64,000 bases of DNA from Paenirhodobacter hankyongi. GTDB lineage: Bacteria > Pseudomonadota > Alphaproteobacteria > Rhodobacterales > Rhodobacteraceae. The position numbers were made by a program, and so were the translations under genes. The notes under the pieces are model-generated. The model worked only from the letters and a program-made list of their open reading frames with translations, ran no database searches and was not told the DNA's origin. Positions 52,729 through 61,749 of this stretch are shown here, one piece after another. The stretch spans positions 62,001-126,000 of the forward strand of contig NZ_RCHI01000002.1 in NCBI RefSeq assembly GCF_003664585.1, in the 5' to 3' direction. Numbering within the stretch: the stretch's first letter is position 1; every line of letters begins with the position of its first letter.

Positions 52729-53553
52729 ATGACAGAAGAGCACCGCAGCCACACCTTCCGTGATTCGATCGAGGATGCGAAGGCCTCGCACCGCATCCCG
52801 GACACGCCGCAAAGCCGCTCTCCCGCCTACCGGCTCGCCTTCATCGACGAAGAGTTCATGATGCGCCCCGAGCTGCGCCCGGTGCGGCTGCAGCTCGAAC
52901 TGCTGAAGCCGCAGATGGTGCTCGACGAGCGCGGCATCGAAAGCACGGTGGTGATGTTCGGCGGCGCCCGCATCCCCGCGCCCGAGAAGAAGGAGACGGC
53001 CAAGACCCCGGCCCTGGCCGAGCTGTCGCATTTCTACGAGGAGGCGCGCCGCTTTGCCCGCGCGGTGACCGAGCGTTCGCTCGAGACCTATGGCCGGCAG
53101 CTGGTCGTGTGCACCGGCGGCGGGCCGGGCGTGATGGAGGCGGGCAACCTCGGCGCGCACGAGGCCGGCGGCCAGTCGATCGGGCTCAACATCATGCTGC
53201 CGCACGAGCAGGCGCCGAACGCCTGGGTGACGCCCGACCTCAGCTTCAATTTCCACTATTTCGCCATCCGCAAGATGCATTTCCTGATGCGCGCGCGGGC
53301 GATCTGCGTCTTCCCGGGCGGCTTCGGCACGCTCGACGAGATGTTCGAGGCGCTGACCCTGATCCAGACCCGGCGGATGCGGCGGGTGCCCTTCATTCTC
53401 TTCGGCACCGAGTTCTGGAAGAAGGTGGTGAACTGGGAGCTGCTGGCCGAGTCGGGCACGATCGCGGCCGCGGACCTTGAACTGATCTCCTTCGTCGAGA
53501 CCGCGGGCGAGGCGCTCGAGATCATCGACGGCTGGGACTACGAGTGTGAGTGA
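52729..53553 (+). CDS. LOG family protein (TIGR00730)
   Basis: A 274-residue Rossmann-like protein of the lysine-decarboxylase-like group, which in characterised members is a nucleoside 5'-monophosphate phosphoribohydrolase (cytokinin activation; E. coli PpnN is a larger relative). The substrate loop GGGPGVMEAGNLGA and the catalytic PGGFGTLDEMFEAL are intact. It may hydrolyse purine monophosphates, overlapping amn in principle. The ATG at 52729 is chosen over an upstream GTG at 52693. It runs into the ArnT-like gene. Confidence 0.88.
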   Translation: MTEEHRSHTFRDSIEDAKASHRIPDTPQSRSPAYRLAFIDEEFMMRPELRPVRLQLELLKPQMVLDERGIESTVVMFGGARIPAPEKKETAKTPALAELSHFYEEARRFARAVTERSLETYGRQLVVCTGGGPGVMEAGNLGAHEAGGQSIGLNIMLPHEQAPNAWVTPDLSFNFHYFAIRKMHFLMRARAICVFPGGFGTLDEMFEALTLIQTRRMRRVPFILFGTEFWKKVVNWELLAESGTIAAADLELISFVETAGEALEIIDGWDYECE

Positions 53554-53557
53554 TCCG

Positions 53558-55123
53558 ATGGACACGACCCGCGCCCGCGCCCTGGCGCTTTCGATGCTGG
53601 CGGCCTTTGCCGCTGTCGCCGTGGCGGGCGTGGTGCTGCGCCCGCTGATCCCGATCGACGAGACGCGCTATATCGACGTCGCCTGGGAGATGCGGGTGAC
53701 CGGCGATTTCCTGGTGCCGCACAAGAACTTCGAGATCTACACCGACAAGCCGCCGATGCTGTTCTGGCTGATGAACCTGGTGTGGTTCCTCACCGGCCAT
53801 GTCAGCGACATCGGCGCGCGGCTGGTCGGGCCGGCCTTCGGGCTCGCGGCGGTCTGGGGCAGCTGGCGGCTTGGCGCGCGGCTGTGGGACGAGACGACGG
53901 GCGCGATCGCCGCCGCGGTTCTGGCCGGAACGAGCTTCTTCGCGATCTATGGCGGCGCGGTGATGTTCGACACGATGCTCGCCGCGGCGACGGTCGGCGG
54001 CCTGCTCGCGCTGGTCAGCGCGACCGCGGCGCCGGGGGTGAACCGGCGGGCCTGGGCGGGGTTTGGCCTGGCGCTGGCCTTCGGGGTGCTGGCGAAGGGG
54101 CCGGTGATCTTGCTGCACCTCGGACCGGCGCTGCTGACGGTGCCGCTCTGGGCGAATTCCATCCGCCGGCCGGGCGGTGGCGAGATCGCGCGCGGCGCGG
54201 CGCTCGCGCTTGTCATCGCGCTGGCGATCATCGGGCTCTGGGTGGTGCCGGCGGCGATTTTGGGTGGGCCGGAATACCGGCACATGATCCTGTGGGAACA
54301 GACCGCGGGCCGCACCGTGCAATCCTTTGCCCATGCCCGGCCGTGGTACTGGCTGCTGGCGCTGACGCCGCTGCTGCTCTTCCCCTGGGTCTGGACGCCC
54401 TCGCTGTGGCGCGGGCTGCGGCGGCTGTCGCTGTCGGACCGCGCGCTGCGGCTGTGCCTGATCCAGGCCGGGGCGGGGCTCGTGCTGTTCTCGCTCGTCT
54501 CGGGCAAGCAGGTGCATTACCTGATCCCGGAGCTTCCGGCCGTGGCGCTGATCTTCGCCCGCGCGCTGATCGCGGGCGGGCGGGGCGAGGTGCGCGGGTC
54601 CGGCGCGCTGCCGGCGGCCATTCTGGTGCTGCTTGCGGGCGGGGCGGCGCTGGCCGTCGCACTTGGCAAGGGCGATGCGACGACGGTCGCGATGCTGCAA
54701 CCGCTCGCCCCGGTCGCGGGCTTTGCGGTCTTGTGCCTGATCCTTGCGCTCGCCGCGCTGGTGCTGCCGCGCGTCGCGGGTCTTGCCACGCTGGGCCTTG
54801 GCTTCGTGCTGGCGCTGCTGGGGTTGATCGGCACCACCGGGCTGGCGCCGGCCTATGACACCACCCCGATCGCGCAGATCCTTGCCGCGCATCAGGACCA
54901 GGGCATGGCCGTGGTCACCGACCGCTACAATGCCGAATTCGGCTTCGAGGGGCGGCTGACAAAGCCCGTCGACGTGCTGGAACCGGAACAGGCCGAGGGC
55001 TGGCTGAGCACGCACCCGGGCGGCATGCTGGCGAGTGAGTGCAAGGCGGTGAAGCGGCCGGGCGAACCCGATCACCGCATCCACTTCTACGGCGCCGACT
55101 GGTGCCTGTGGCAGGGTCGCTGA
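53558..55123 (+). CDS. ArnT-like glycosyltransferase family 39 membrane protein
   Basis: A 521-residue polytopic membrane protein. The first periplasmic loop has PIDETRYIDVAWEM (the ExxY/DE acceptor motif of GT-C enzymes) and NFEIYTDKPPMLFW; about 11 hydrophobic segments follow, and a small soluble C-terminal domain. It would transfer a sugar from a polyprenyl phosphate to lipid A or another envelope acceptor; arabinose is not implied. A GTG at 53546 overlapping the LOG stop is the alternative start. A hairpin follows. Confidence 0.86.
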   Translation: MDTTRARALALSMLAAFAAVAVAGVVLRPLIPIDETRYIDVAWEMRVTGDFLVPHKNFEIYTDKPPMLFWLMNLVWFLTGHVSDIGARLVGPAFGLAAVWGSWRLGARLWDETTGAIAAAVLAGTSFFAIYGGAVMFDTMLAAATVGGLLALVSATAAPGVNRRAWAGFGLALAFGVLAKGPVILLHLGPALLTVPLWANSIRRPGGGEIARGAALALVIALAIIGLWVVPAAILGGPEYRHMILWEQTAGRTVQSFAHARPWYWLLALTPLLLFPWVWTPSLWRGLRRLSLSDRALRLCLIQAGAGLVLFSLVSGKQVHYLIPELPAVALIFARALIAGGRGEVRGSGALPAAILVLLAGGAALAVALGKGDATTVAMLQPLAPVAGFAVLCLILALAALVLPRVAGLATLGLGFVLALLGLIGTTGLAPAYDTTPIAQILAAHQDQGMAVVTDRYNAEFGFEGRLTKPVDVLEPEQAEGWLSTHPGGMLASECKAVKRPGEPDHRIHFYGADWCLWQGR

Positions 55124-55146
55124 GAACGTCCTGAAACGATCGCGAT

Positions 55147-55169
55147 CCCGGCCGCCTCACGCGGCCGGG
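55147..55169. terminator. Hairpin between convergent ArnT-like and rlmN genes
   Basis: CCCGGCCGC, loop CTCAC, GCGGCCGGG. A perfect 9-bp stem lying between two convergent genes; there is no long T-tract on either side. Confidence 0.55.
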
Positions 55170-55177
55170 CGCGGGGC

Positions 55178-56359
55178 TTACAGCCCCGCCTCGGCGGCGA
55201 TCTGCGCCTTCGACTTGCGCGCCCGCTCGGTCGCCGATTTCAGCTGACCGCAGGCGGCCATGATATCCTCGCCGCGCGGGGTGCGGATCGGGCTGGCATA
55301 GCCCGCCTTGTAGATGATGTCGGCGAAGGCCTCGATCCGTTCCCAGTCACTGCGCTGATAGGGCGCGCCGGGCCATTCGTTGAACGGGATCAGGTTGATC
55401 TTCGCCGGGATGCCGCGGATCAGCTTGACCAGCCGGCGCGCGTCGTCATCGGTGTCGTTCACGTCCTTCAGCATCACGTATTCGAAGGTGATCCGCTCGC
55501 TGTTCGACAGCCGCGGGTATTCGCGCAGCGTGTTCAGCAGCGTCTCGATGTTCCAGCGCTTGTTGATCGGCACCAGCTTGTCGCGCACCTCGTCGGTGGT
55601 GGCGTGGAAGCTGACCGCCAGCAGGCAGCCGATTTCCTCGGCGGCGCGGGCGATCTCGGGCACCACGCCCGAGGTCGAGAGCGTGATCCGCCGCCGGCTG
55701 AGCGAGATCCCCTCGCCGTCCATCACCACCGACATCGCGTCGCGCACGTTGTCGAAGTTGTAAAGCGGCTCGCCCATGCCCATCAGCACGACATTCGACA
55801 CCAGCCGCACGTCGTTCTTCGGTTCGCCCGGCACGGGCCATTCGCCGAGGTCGTCGCGCGCCACCAGAACCTGGCCGACGATCTCGCCCGCCGTCAGGTT
55901 GCGTACCAGCTTCTGCGTGCCGGTGTGGCAGAAGGTGCAGGTCAGCGTGCAGCCCACCTGCGAGCTGATGCACAGCGTGCCGCGGCTCTCCTCGGGGATG
56001 TAGACCATCTCCACCTCGTGCCCGCCGGCGATGCGCAGCAGATACTTGCGGGTGCCATCGAGCGAGACCTGCCGGGTCACCACCTCGGGCAGGCCGATCT
56101 CGAACTTCTCGTCAAGCAGCGCGCGATAGTCCTTGGCCAGGTTGGTCATCTGCGCGAAGTCGCGCACGCCCCAGTGATAGATCCACTGCCAGATCTGGCC
56201 GACGCGCATCTTCGCCTGCTTCTCGGGCGTGCCGGCCTCGATCAGCGCGTCGCGCAGCTGGTCTCGGGTGAGCCCCACAAGGTTCACCTTGCCGCCTTCG
56301 GGCAGCTTGCGCGGAATGGTCAGCACGTCTTGAGTGATCGGTGCGGAGGGCGTGGTCAT
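55178..56359 (-). CDS. rlmN: 23S rRNA (A2503-C2)/tRNA (A37-C2) methyltransferase
   Basis: A 393-residue radical-SAM enzyme. The iron-sulfur motif CTLTCTFC gives Cys137, Cys141 and Cys144, and the mechanistic cysteine is in [11 protein letters not shown] near the C-terminus. [24 protein letters not shown] and [11 protein letters not shown] also match. It methylates A2503 in the peptidyl-transferase centre and A37 in some tRNAs. A TATATG -10-like box lies about 27 nt upstream of the ATG; no clear Shine-Dalgarno. Confidence 0.96.
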   Translation of the reverse strand: MTTPSAPITQDVLTIPRKLPEGGKVNLVGLTRDQLRDALIEAGTPEKQAKMRVGQIWQWIYHWGVRDFAQMTNLAKDYRALLDEKFEIGLPEVVTRQVSLDGTRKYLLRIAGGHEVEMVYIPEESRGTLCISSQVGCTLTCTFCHTGTQKLVRNLTAGEIVGQVLVARDDLGEWPVPGEPKNDVRLVSNVVLMGMGEPLYNFDNVRDAMSVVMDGEGISLSRRRITLSTSGVVPEIARAAEEIGCLLAVSFHATTDEVRDKLVPINKRWNIETLLNTLREYPRLSNSERITFEYVMLKDVNDTDDDARRLVKLIRGIPAKINLIPFNEWPGAPYQRSDWERIEAFADIIYKAGYASPIRTPRGEDIMAACGQLKSATERARKSKAQIAAEAGL

Positions 56360-56420
56360 GGCAATGTCCCGGCAATGAAGCGCTTCATATAGGGGATTCG
56401 CGCCCGAAACGGTAGTGCAA

Positions 56421-56447
56421 ATGCAAAAGCCCCGGCACTGCCGGGGC
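56421..56447 (-). terminator. Terminator of the IalB-like gene
   Basis: On the minus strand, GCCCCGGC, loop AGT, GCCGGGGC, then TTTTGC. It follows the IalB-like stop by 26 bp. Confidence 0.8.
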
Positions 56448-56473
56448 CTGCGTCGCGCAACGGGGCGCCTTGC

Positions 56474-56998
56474 TTACTTGCAGCGCTTGGCCGCCTCGTC
56501 CATCGCGGCGGTGAAGCCCATCAGCGAGAACTTGTCGCTGGTCTGCGTGCCGCGCGCCGAATGCGCGGTGATCGTCACGTCGGCACCGCCCTTCAGCGCC
56601 GCGATGATCTTCGCGTCCTGATCGGCCGAGCCCGCCCAGGCGCCCTCGCCATCGGTGAACAGCTGGAACTTGGCGCCGTTGTTCACCACCATGTCGGCGG
56701 TCGAGCCCGGGGCGAAGGGATAGCCGCCCATGAACGAAACCTCGCCGCCCTTGCCCGGACGGAAGGTGACGAACAGCAGGATGTCGCCGCGCCGCACCTC
56801 GGTGGGCTTGCCGTCCTTGGTGTTCACCGATTCCTTGGGCGAGGTGACGCCCCAGCATTCCTTGGGCTTTTCTTCGACGAAGACGCTCCAGTCGGTCTTG
56901 GCGGCGACGCGGTTCGAGGTCTGCTGCGCGCCGGCAATCCCGGGAACGAGAAGCGAAGCAGCCAGAATCGCAGCGCCCCGCAGGATGAAAGTCTTCAT
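56474..56998 (-). CDS. Invasion-associated locus B (IalB) family protein
   Basis: 174 residues with a signal peptide ending GIAGAQ. The mature part has DWSVFVEEKPKECWGVTSPKES, DILLFVTFRPGKGGEVSFMGGYPF and the conserved cysteines near both ends (ECW, KRCK), as in the IalB family of small beta-rich periplasmic proteins. IalB was named in Bartonella; in free-living alphaproteobacteria the role is unknown and not one of invasion. GGAGG precedes the ATG at 56998. It has its own terminator. Confidence 0.88.
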   Translation of the reverse strand: MKTFILRGAAILAASLLVPGIAGAQQTSNRVAAKTDWSVFVEEKPKECWGVTSPKESVNTKDGKPTEVRRGDILLFVTFRPGKGGEVSFMGGYPFAPGSTADMVVNNGAKFQLFTDGEGAWAGSADQDAKIIAALKGGADVTITAHSARGTQTSDKFSLMGFTAAMDEAAKRCK

Positions 56999-57168
56999 TG
57001 TTACAGCCTCCAGCTGCCTGATGCCTCTAGACCGCCCGCGCGGGCCTTTGGCCCTTCTTGACAATGGCGGTTGCGGATTCAACTCGATATCCCCCAGATA
57101 ACAAGAAAGTGCCCGGGGACGAAAGCCCCCCGGGCCGCATTTCGCGCATGCGTGAAGAGGAAAAGCCA

Positions 57169-58158
57169 ATGACGGCAGTGCCGATGATCGAACTGTGGCG
57201 GGGCGGGATGCTCGAATCGGTCCATGCGGGCCATGCGGTGGTCTTCGGCCCGGGCGGGATCGAGGCGGCCTGGGGCGACCCCGAGGCGGTGATCTTCCCG
57301 CGCTCGTCGTGCAAGATGCTGCAGGCGCTGCCGCTTCTGGAAAGCGGCGCGGCCGATGCGGCGGGGCTGAGCGAGCGCCAGCTTGCCCTGTCCTGCGCCA
57401 GCCATTCGGGTGCGGCGCTGCACCGCGATGCGGTGGCACACTGGCTCTCCGATCTGGGCATGGCCGAGGGCGATCTGCGCTGCGGCGTGCACATGCCCTG
57501 GGACAAGGCCGAGAACACCCGCCTGACCTGCACCCACGAGACGCCCTGCCAGCTGCACAACAACTGCTCGGGCAAGCACGCGGGCTTTCTCACGCTGAAC
57601 CGCCACCTGAAGGGCGGCAGCGAATATGTCGAGATCGACCACCCGGTGCAGCGCGCGGTGAAGGCCGCCTTCGAGGAGGTGACGCAGGAAACCTCGCCGG
57701 GCTACGGCATCGACGGCTGTTCGGCGCCGAACTTCGCCTGCACGGTGACGGGGCTCGCCCGCGCGATGCAGTTCTTCGCCGCGGCGAACCCCGAGGGCTC
57801 GATCCGCGAGGCCGCCGCCGCCCGGCTGGCCCGCGCCATGGCCGCCTTCCCCGAGATGGTGGCGGGTGAGGAACGCGCCTGCACCCGGTTGATGCGCGCC
57901 ATGGGCGGCACCGTCGCGGTGAAGACCGGGGCCGAGGCGGTCTATATCGCGATCCTGCCCGCGCAGAAACGCGGCATCGCGCTGAAGATCGTCGACGGCG
58001 GCACCCGCGCCTCGGAAGCGGCGATCACCGCGCTTCTGGTGAAACTCGGCGCGCTCGATCCCGCGCATCCGGTGGTCGAGGAACTGATCCCGAGCGTGCA
58101 GAAGAACTGGCGCGGCCTCGTCACCGGCGGCATGCGTCTGGCCCCGGGCTTCGCCTGA
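57169..58158 (+). CDS. L-asparaginase, Rhizobium etli type (asparaginase II family)
   Basis: A 329-residue enzyme of the PF06089 family, unrelated in fold to E. coli-type asparaginases. It has VIFPRSSCKMLQALPLLESG, CASHSGAALHRDAVA, HNNCSGKHAGFL and GIDGCSAPNFA, with the SxxK pair and cysteines expected of this serine-dependent family. It converts asparagine to aspartate and ammonia. AAGAGGA precedes the ATG at 57169. The 170-bp upstream gap shared with the IalB-like gene contains a TTGACA at 57057 without a good -10. Confidence 0.92.
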   Translation: MTAVPMIELWRGGMLESVHAGHAVVFGPGGIEAAWGDPEAVIFPRSSCKMLQALPLLESGAADAAGLSERQLALSCASHSGAALHRDAVAHWLSDLGMAEGDLRCGVHMPWDKAENTRLTCTHETPCQLHNNCSGKHAGFLTLNRHLKGGSEYVEIDHPVQRAVKAAFEEVTQETSPGYGIDGCSAPNFACTVTGLARAMQFFAAANPEGSIREAAAARLARAMAAFPEMVAGEERACTRLMRAMGGTVAVKTGAEAVYIAILPAQKRGIALKIVDGGTRASEAAITALLVKLGALDPAHPVVEELIPSVQKNWRGLVTGGMRLAPGFA

Positions 58159-58161
58159 ACC

Positions 58162-58920
58162 TTAAAGCATCTGCCAGATCAGCCGCAGCGCGAGCAGGGT
58201 CGAGGTGGTCACCAGCAACGGCTTGATCACCTTCGCCCCCACCCGCATCGCCAGCCGCGCGCCCAGCCGGGCGCCGGCCGCCTGCGCGAGCCCCATGGCC
58301 AGCCCCATCGCCCACCACGGCGCCCCCGCCGCGGCAAAGGCGATCAGCCCGCCGAGGTTCGAGGCGAAGTTCAGCAACTTCGTATGCGCGGTGGCCTTCA
58401 GCACGCCATAGCCCGCGAGCGTGACGAAACCGATCATGTAGAAGGCGCCGGCGCCGGGTCCGATCAGCCCGTCATAAAATCCGATCAGCGGCACCACGAG
58501 GGCGGTGAAGGTGGCCGGTCGGATGCGCTCGGCCCGGTCGGTGTCATCCAGCCCCTTCTTCAGCGCGAAAAAACCGGCGATGGCGATCAGCACCACCGGC
58601 AGCGCGATCCGCAGCCCGCCGGTCGGGATCACCGAGATGAGCCCCGCCCCCGCAAGCCCGGCAAGGAAGGCCAGCACCGCCGGCCGCAGCTGATGCGACA
58701 GCCGCACATGCCCGGCCCGCGCATAGGCGAGCGCCGCCGTCGCCGCACCGAACACCCCCTGCACCTTGTTCGTCGACAGCGCCTGCAGCGGCGTCGCCCC
58801 CGCAAGCAGAAGCACGGGCAGGGTGATGAGCCCGCCACCGCCGGCGATCGAATCGACGAAACCGGCGGCAAAGGCCGCGCCGATCAGCATCAGGGCAAGG
58901 TCGAGAGACACTTCGAACAT
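58162..58920 (-). CDS. TSUP (TauE/SafE) family transporter
   Basis: A 252-residue membrane protein with about seven or eight hydrophobic segments in two repeats. The first repeat has GFVDSIAGGGGLITLP and the second GFYDGLIGPGAGAFYM, the family signatures. Members export sulfite, sulfoacetate or other organosulfur or small anions; the substrate here is unknown, but a sulfotransferase gene is divergent to it. No Shine-Dalgarno is apparent. It converges on the asparaginase gene with a 3-bp gap. Confidence 0.9.
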   Translation of the reverse strand: MFEVSLDLALMLIGAAFAAGFVDSIAGGGGLITLPVLLLAGATPLQALSTNKVQGVFGAATAALAYARAGHVRLSHQLRPAVLAFLAGLAGAGLISVIPTGGLRIALPVVLIAIAGFFALKKGLDDTDRAERIRPATFTALVVPLIGFYDGLIGPGAGAFYMIGFVTLAGYGVLKATAHTKLLNFASNLGGLIAFAAAGAPWWAMGLAMGLAQAAGARLGARLAMRVGAKVIKPLLVTTSTLLALRLIWQML

Positions 58921-59054
58921 CGGGAAAACCGCCGTTGCGCCCGGCGCGCCGCGGGCGGCGCTTCTTCCCCCGCCGCCCGGGCAATGTAAAGCGCGCCTTG
59001 CCCCCCGCGCGCCGCAGCATTAGCCTGCGGCGGCCTGCGCAAACCGAGGAAGCA

Positions 59055-59813
59055 ATGCCCTTCAACCTCCTGGTGATCCGTTACGAACCCGCCCGTCTGA
59101 CGATGGTGGTGATTCCGAAATGCGGCTCCACCACCCTGATCTCGACCTTCCTGATCCTCGCCGGGCTGGGCGACAAGGCCAAGGCGCCCCGCCAGTTCCG
59201 CCGCAGCGAGGGCAGCACCGCGCTGATGGCCGCGCATGGGCTGACGATGGAGGCGATGCCGCTTCCCGCGCTGATTGCGCTGCATGAGACCCACCCCGAA
59301 GACCGGCTGGTGACCGTGATGCGCGACCCGGCGCAGCGCTTCCTGTCGGGCTATTTCAGCAAGATCAACCGCTTCGCCAAGCGCTATGCAAAGTCCGTCT
59401 ATCTCTGGGGCAAGCTGTGCCAGGCCTTCGAGGGGCCGCGCGCCTGGGGCGACGTGAACCGCGGCAACCGCCACATGCTGGCCCATATCTCCTTCGAGCG
59501 CTTCCTGCGCGGCTTCGAGGAGCACGGCACCGAATGGGACAGCCATTTCGCCTCGCAGGCGCGGATGATCGGACTTGGCCGGCTGCGCTATGACCGGATC
59601 TTCGCGCTCGAGCGGCTGGACAGCGAGCTGATCCCCGCGCTTGCCGACTTCGGCGTGCCCGCCGAGGCGCTCGCCCGGCTCGAGGCGCTGCCGCGGATGA
59701 ACCGCACCTCGCGCGCCGGCGACGGGCGCGAGGCGCTGCTCACCCCCGAAATCCGCGCCCGCATCGCCAAGCTCTATACCGACGATCACGTCGCCCTCGG
59801 CGGCGCGGCATGA
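59055..59813 (+). CDS. Sulfotransferase family 2 protein
   Basis: A 252-residue PAPS-dependent sulfotransferase-like protein. The phosphosulfate loop is VVIPKCGSTTLISTF, and the 3'-phosphate motif is VMRDPAQRFLSGYFSK, both in the expected places. It is distantly related to the copy at 7450-8238 and the acceptor is unknown. GAGGAAG precedes the ATG at 59055. Its stop overlaps the CPBP gene (ATGA), so the pair is coupled. Confidence 0.82.
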   Translation: MPFNLLVIRYEPARLTMVVIPKCGSTTLISTFLILAGLGDKAKAPRQFRRSEGSTALMAAHGLTMEAMPLPALIALHETHPEDRLVTVMRDPAQRFLSGYFSKINRFAKRYAKSVYLWGKLCQAFEGPRAWGDVNRGNRHMLAHISFERFLRGFEEHGTEWDSHFASQARMIGLGRLRYDRIFALERLDSELIPALADFGVPAEALARLEALPRMNRTSRAGDGREALLTPEIRARIAKLYTDDHVALGGAA

Positions 59814-60694
59814 CGCCCGCCTGGCGCCCGCTCGCGGCCTTTGCCGCCCCGGCGCGCCCGCGGGCCGAGCTGTGGCGCACGGCGCTTGGCCTTGTGCTGA
59901 TCGTCGCGCTCTACTGGGGCGGGGTCTTCGGCCCGCTGACGCTGATCGGCCGTGAACTGAGCGAGATCCGCTTTGCCCGACTGATGGGCGAGATCGCCCG
60001 CGCCGGCACGCCTGCGGGGCTGGCGATGCTGCTGGCCACCTTCGTGCCGATGGTGCTTGCCGTGCTCGCCGTGACGCGGGTGCTGCACCGGCGCGGCCCG
60101 AAAAGCCTGCTCGGCCTCGGCGCCGGGCGCGACGCGCTGCGCGTGGGCGTGCCGCTCCTCGGCCTTGCCCTCGTGCTCTTCCCGCTGTCGCTGCTCGATC
60201 CGAACGTCGGCCGCTCGGTGCCCCTGGCGACGGTGCTGCGCTGGCTGCCGGTGATGCTGCCGCTCCTCTTCGTGCAGATCGCCGCCGAGGAGCTGATCTT
60301 CCGCGGCTACCTGCTGCAACAACTGGGCGCGCGCAGCCGTTCGCCCTGGGTGTGGATGGTCGCGCCCTCGGTGCTGTTCGGCGCGCTGCACTACTCGCCG
60401 GCCGAATTCGGGCCGATGGCGCTCTGGCCCGCGCTCTGGGCCATGGGCTTCGGCTGCCTTGCCGCCGACCTGACCGCGCGCACCGGCAACCTCGGCGCGG
60501 CGCTGGCGCTGCACTTCACCAACAACCTCTCCTCGATGGTCCTCGTCGGGCTCTACGGCCAGCTCGACGGGCTCGCGCTCTACACCATCGTGATCAACCC
60601 GCGCGACCCTGCGGCCTTCGGCCCCTATCTCGCCGCCGACGTCGCCGCGATCCTCGTCGCCTGGCTTGCCGCACGGCTTGCCTTGCGCGTCTGA
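59810..60694 (+). CDS. CPBP family intramembrane metalloprotease
   Basis: A 294-residue protein with about seven or eight hydrophobic segments. The CPBP (Abi/CAAX-protease-like) signature is EELIFRGYLLQQ, with Glu160, Glu161 and Arg165; the second motif is FGALHYSPAEFG and the third ALALHFTNNLSS. It cleaves unknown membrane or peptide substrates. In some bacteria such proteins protect against their own bacteriocins, but no bacteriocin gene is here. Coupled to the sulfotransferase by ATGA; accD follows under its own promoter. Confidence 0.9.
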   Translation: MTPAWRPLAAFAAPARPRAELWRTALGLVLIVALYWGGVFGPLTLIGRELSEIRFARLMGEIARAGTPAGLAMLLATFVPMVLAVLAVTRVLHRRGPKSLLGLGAGRDALRVGVPLLGLALVLFPLSLLDPNVGRSVPLATVLRWLPVMLPLLFVQIAAEELIFRGYLLQQLGARSRSPWVWMVAPSVLFGALHYSPAEFGPMALWPALWAMGFGCLAADLTARTGNLGAALALHFTNNLSSMVLVGLYGQLDGLALYTIVINPRDPAAFGPYLAADVAAILVAWLAARLALRV

Positions 60695-60722
60695 TTGCAA
60701 TTCCCGGCCTGCCGGCTTATCT
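60695..60722 (+). promoter_or_regulatory. Candidate accD promoter
   Basis: TTGCAA (60695-60700), 16 bp, TTATCT (60717-60722), starting at the stop of the CPBP gene. The accD ATG at 60766 is about 43 nt downstream, with GAAAGGGG between. Confidence 0.5.
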
Positions 60723-60765
60723 GGACCAGACGTCGCGGCAAGCGCACGAAAGGGGCTCAAGACCG

Positions 60766-61674
60766 ATGAACTGGATCTCGAACTACGTCAAACCGAAGAT
60801 CAACTCGTTGTTCTCGCGCCGCGAGATGCCCGAGAACCTGTGGACCAAGTGCCCCGAATGCGGGACCATGCTGTTCCACCGCGAACTCGCCGAGAACCTG
60901 AACGTCTGCACGAACTGCGACCACCACATGGCGATCTCGCCGCGCGCGCGCTTCACCGCGCTGTTCGACGGCGGCATCTTCTCCGAGGTCAAGGTGCCCG
61001 AGCCGATCGCCGACCCGCTGCAGTTCCGCGACCAGAAGAAATACCCCGACCGGATGCGCGCTGCGCAGAAATCGACCGGCGAGAAAGAGGCGATGCTCGT
61101 CGCCGAGGGCGAGATGGGCCGCACCCCGATCATCGCCGCCGCGCAGGACTTCTCCTTCATGGGCGGCTCGATGGGGATGTATGTCGGCAACGCCATCGTC
61201 GCCGCGGCCGAACGCGCGGTGAAGACGAAACGCCCGCTGATCCTCTTTGCCGCGGCGGGCGGCGCGCGGATGCAGGAAGGCATCCTCAGCCTGATGCAGA
61301 TGCCGCGCACCACCGTCGCCGTGCAGATGCTGAAGGAAGCGCACCTGCCCTATATCGTCGTGCTGACCCATCCGACCACCGGCGGCGTCACGGCCTCCTA
61401 TGCCATGCTCGGCGATGTGCAGATCTCGGAACCGAATGCGCTGATCTGCTTTGCCGGCCCGCGCGTGATCGAACAGACGATCCGCGAGAAACTGCCCGAA
61501 GGCTTCCAGCGCGCCGAATACCTGCTCGACCACGGCATGCTCGACCGCGTCACCCACCGCAAGAAACTGCGCGAGGAGCTGGTCACGATCACCCGCATGC
61601 TGATGGGCCTCACCCCCGCGATCGCCGGCGACCTGCCCGCCCCGGGCAAGGTCGAAGACCTCGCGAAGGCCTGA
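60766..61674 (+). CDS. accD: Acetyl-CoA carboxylase carboxyltransferase subunit beta
   Basis: 302 residues. The N-terminal zinc ribbon has Cys29, Cys32, Cys48 and Cys51 (KCPECG, VCTNCD). The crotonase-fold carboxyltransferase has DFSFMGGSMGMYVG, AAAGGARMQEGILSLMQM and PTTGGVTASYAMLGD. With AccA, elsewhere in the genome, it makes malonyl-CoA for fatty acid synthesis. The accD-folC order is the classical one. A repeat copy lies in between. Confidence 0.97.
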   Translation: MNWISNYVKPKINSLFSRREMPENLWTKCPECGTMLFHRELAENLNVCTNCDHHMAISPRARFTALFDGGIFSEVKVPEPIADPLQFRDQKKYPDRMRAAQKSTGEKEAMLVAEGEMGRTPIIAAAQDFSFMGGSMGMYVGNAIVAAAERAVKTKRPLILFAAAGGARMQEGILSLMQMPRTTVAVQMLKEAHLPYIVVLTHPTTGGVTASYAMLGDVQISEPNALICFAGPRVIEQTIREKLPEGFQRAEYLLDHGMLDRVTHRKKLREELVTITRMLMGLTPAIAGDLPAPGKVEDLAKA

Positions 61675-61677
61675 GCC

Positions 61678-61725
61678 CTTCATCTTGCCGAAAATACCTC
61701 GGGGGTCCGGGGGCAGCGCCCCCGG
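61678..61725 (+). repeat. Dispersed intergenic repeat, copy between accD and folC
   Basis: CTTCATCTTGCC, GAAAATACCTCGGGGG, then TCCGGGGGCAGCGCCCCCGG. It begins 3 bp after the accD stop and ends 24 bp before folC, so it lies within what should be one operon. Confidence 0.75.
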
Positions 61726-61749
61726 CCTCCGACCATTCCGGGGGCCCCG

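Noticed and set aside
56474-56998. IalB-like protein as a virulence factor
   Set aside because: The family is widespread in free-living alphaproteobacteria, and nothing else here suggests host invasion.
59810-60694. CPBP protease as part of a bacteriocin immunity or defence locus
   Set aside because: No peptide precursor, toxin or transport genes are adjacent; the neighbours are a sulfotransferase and accD.
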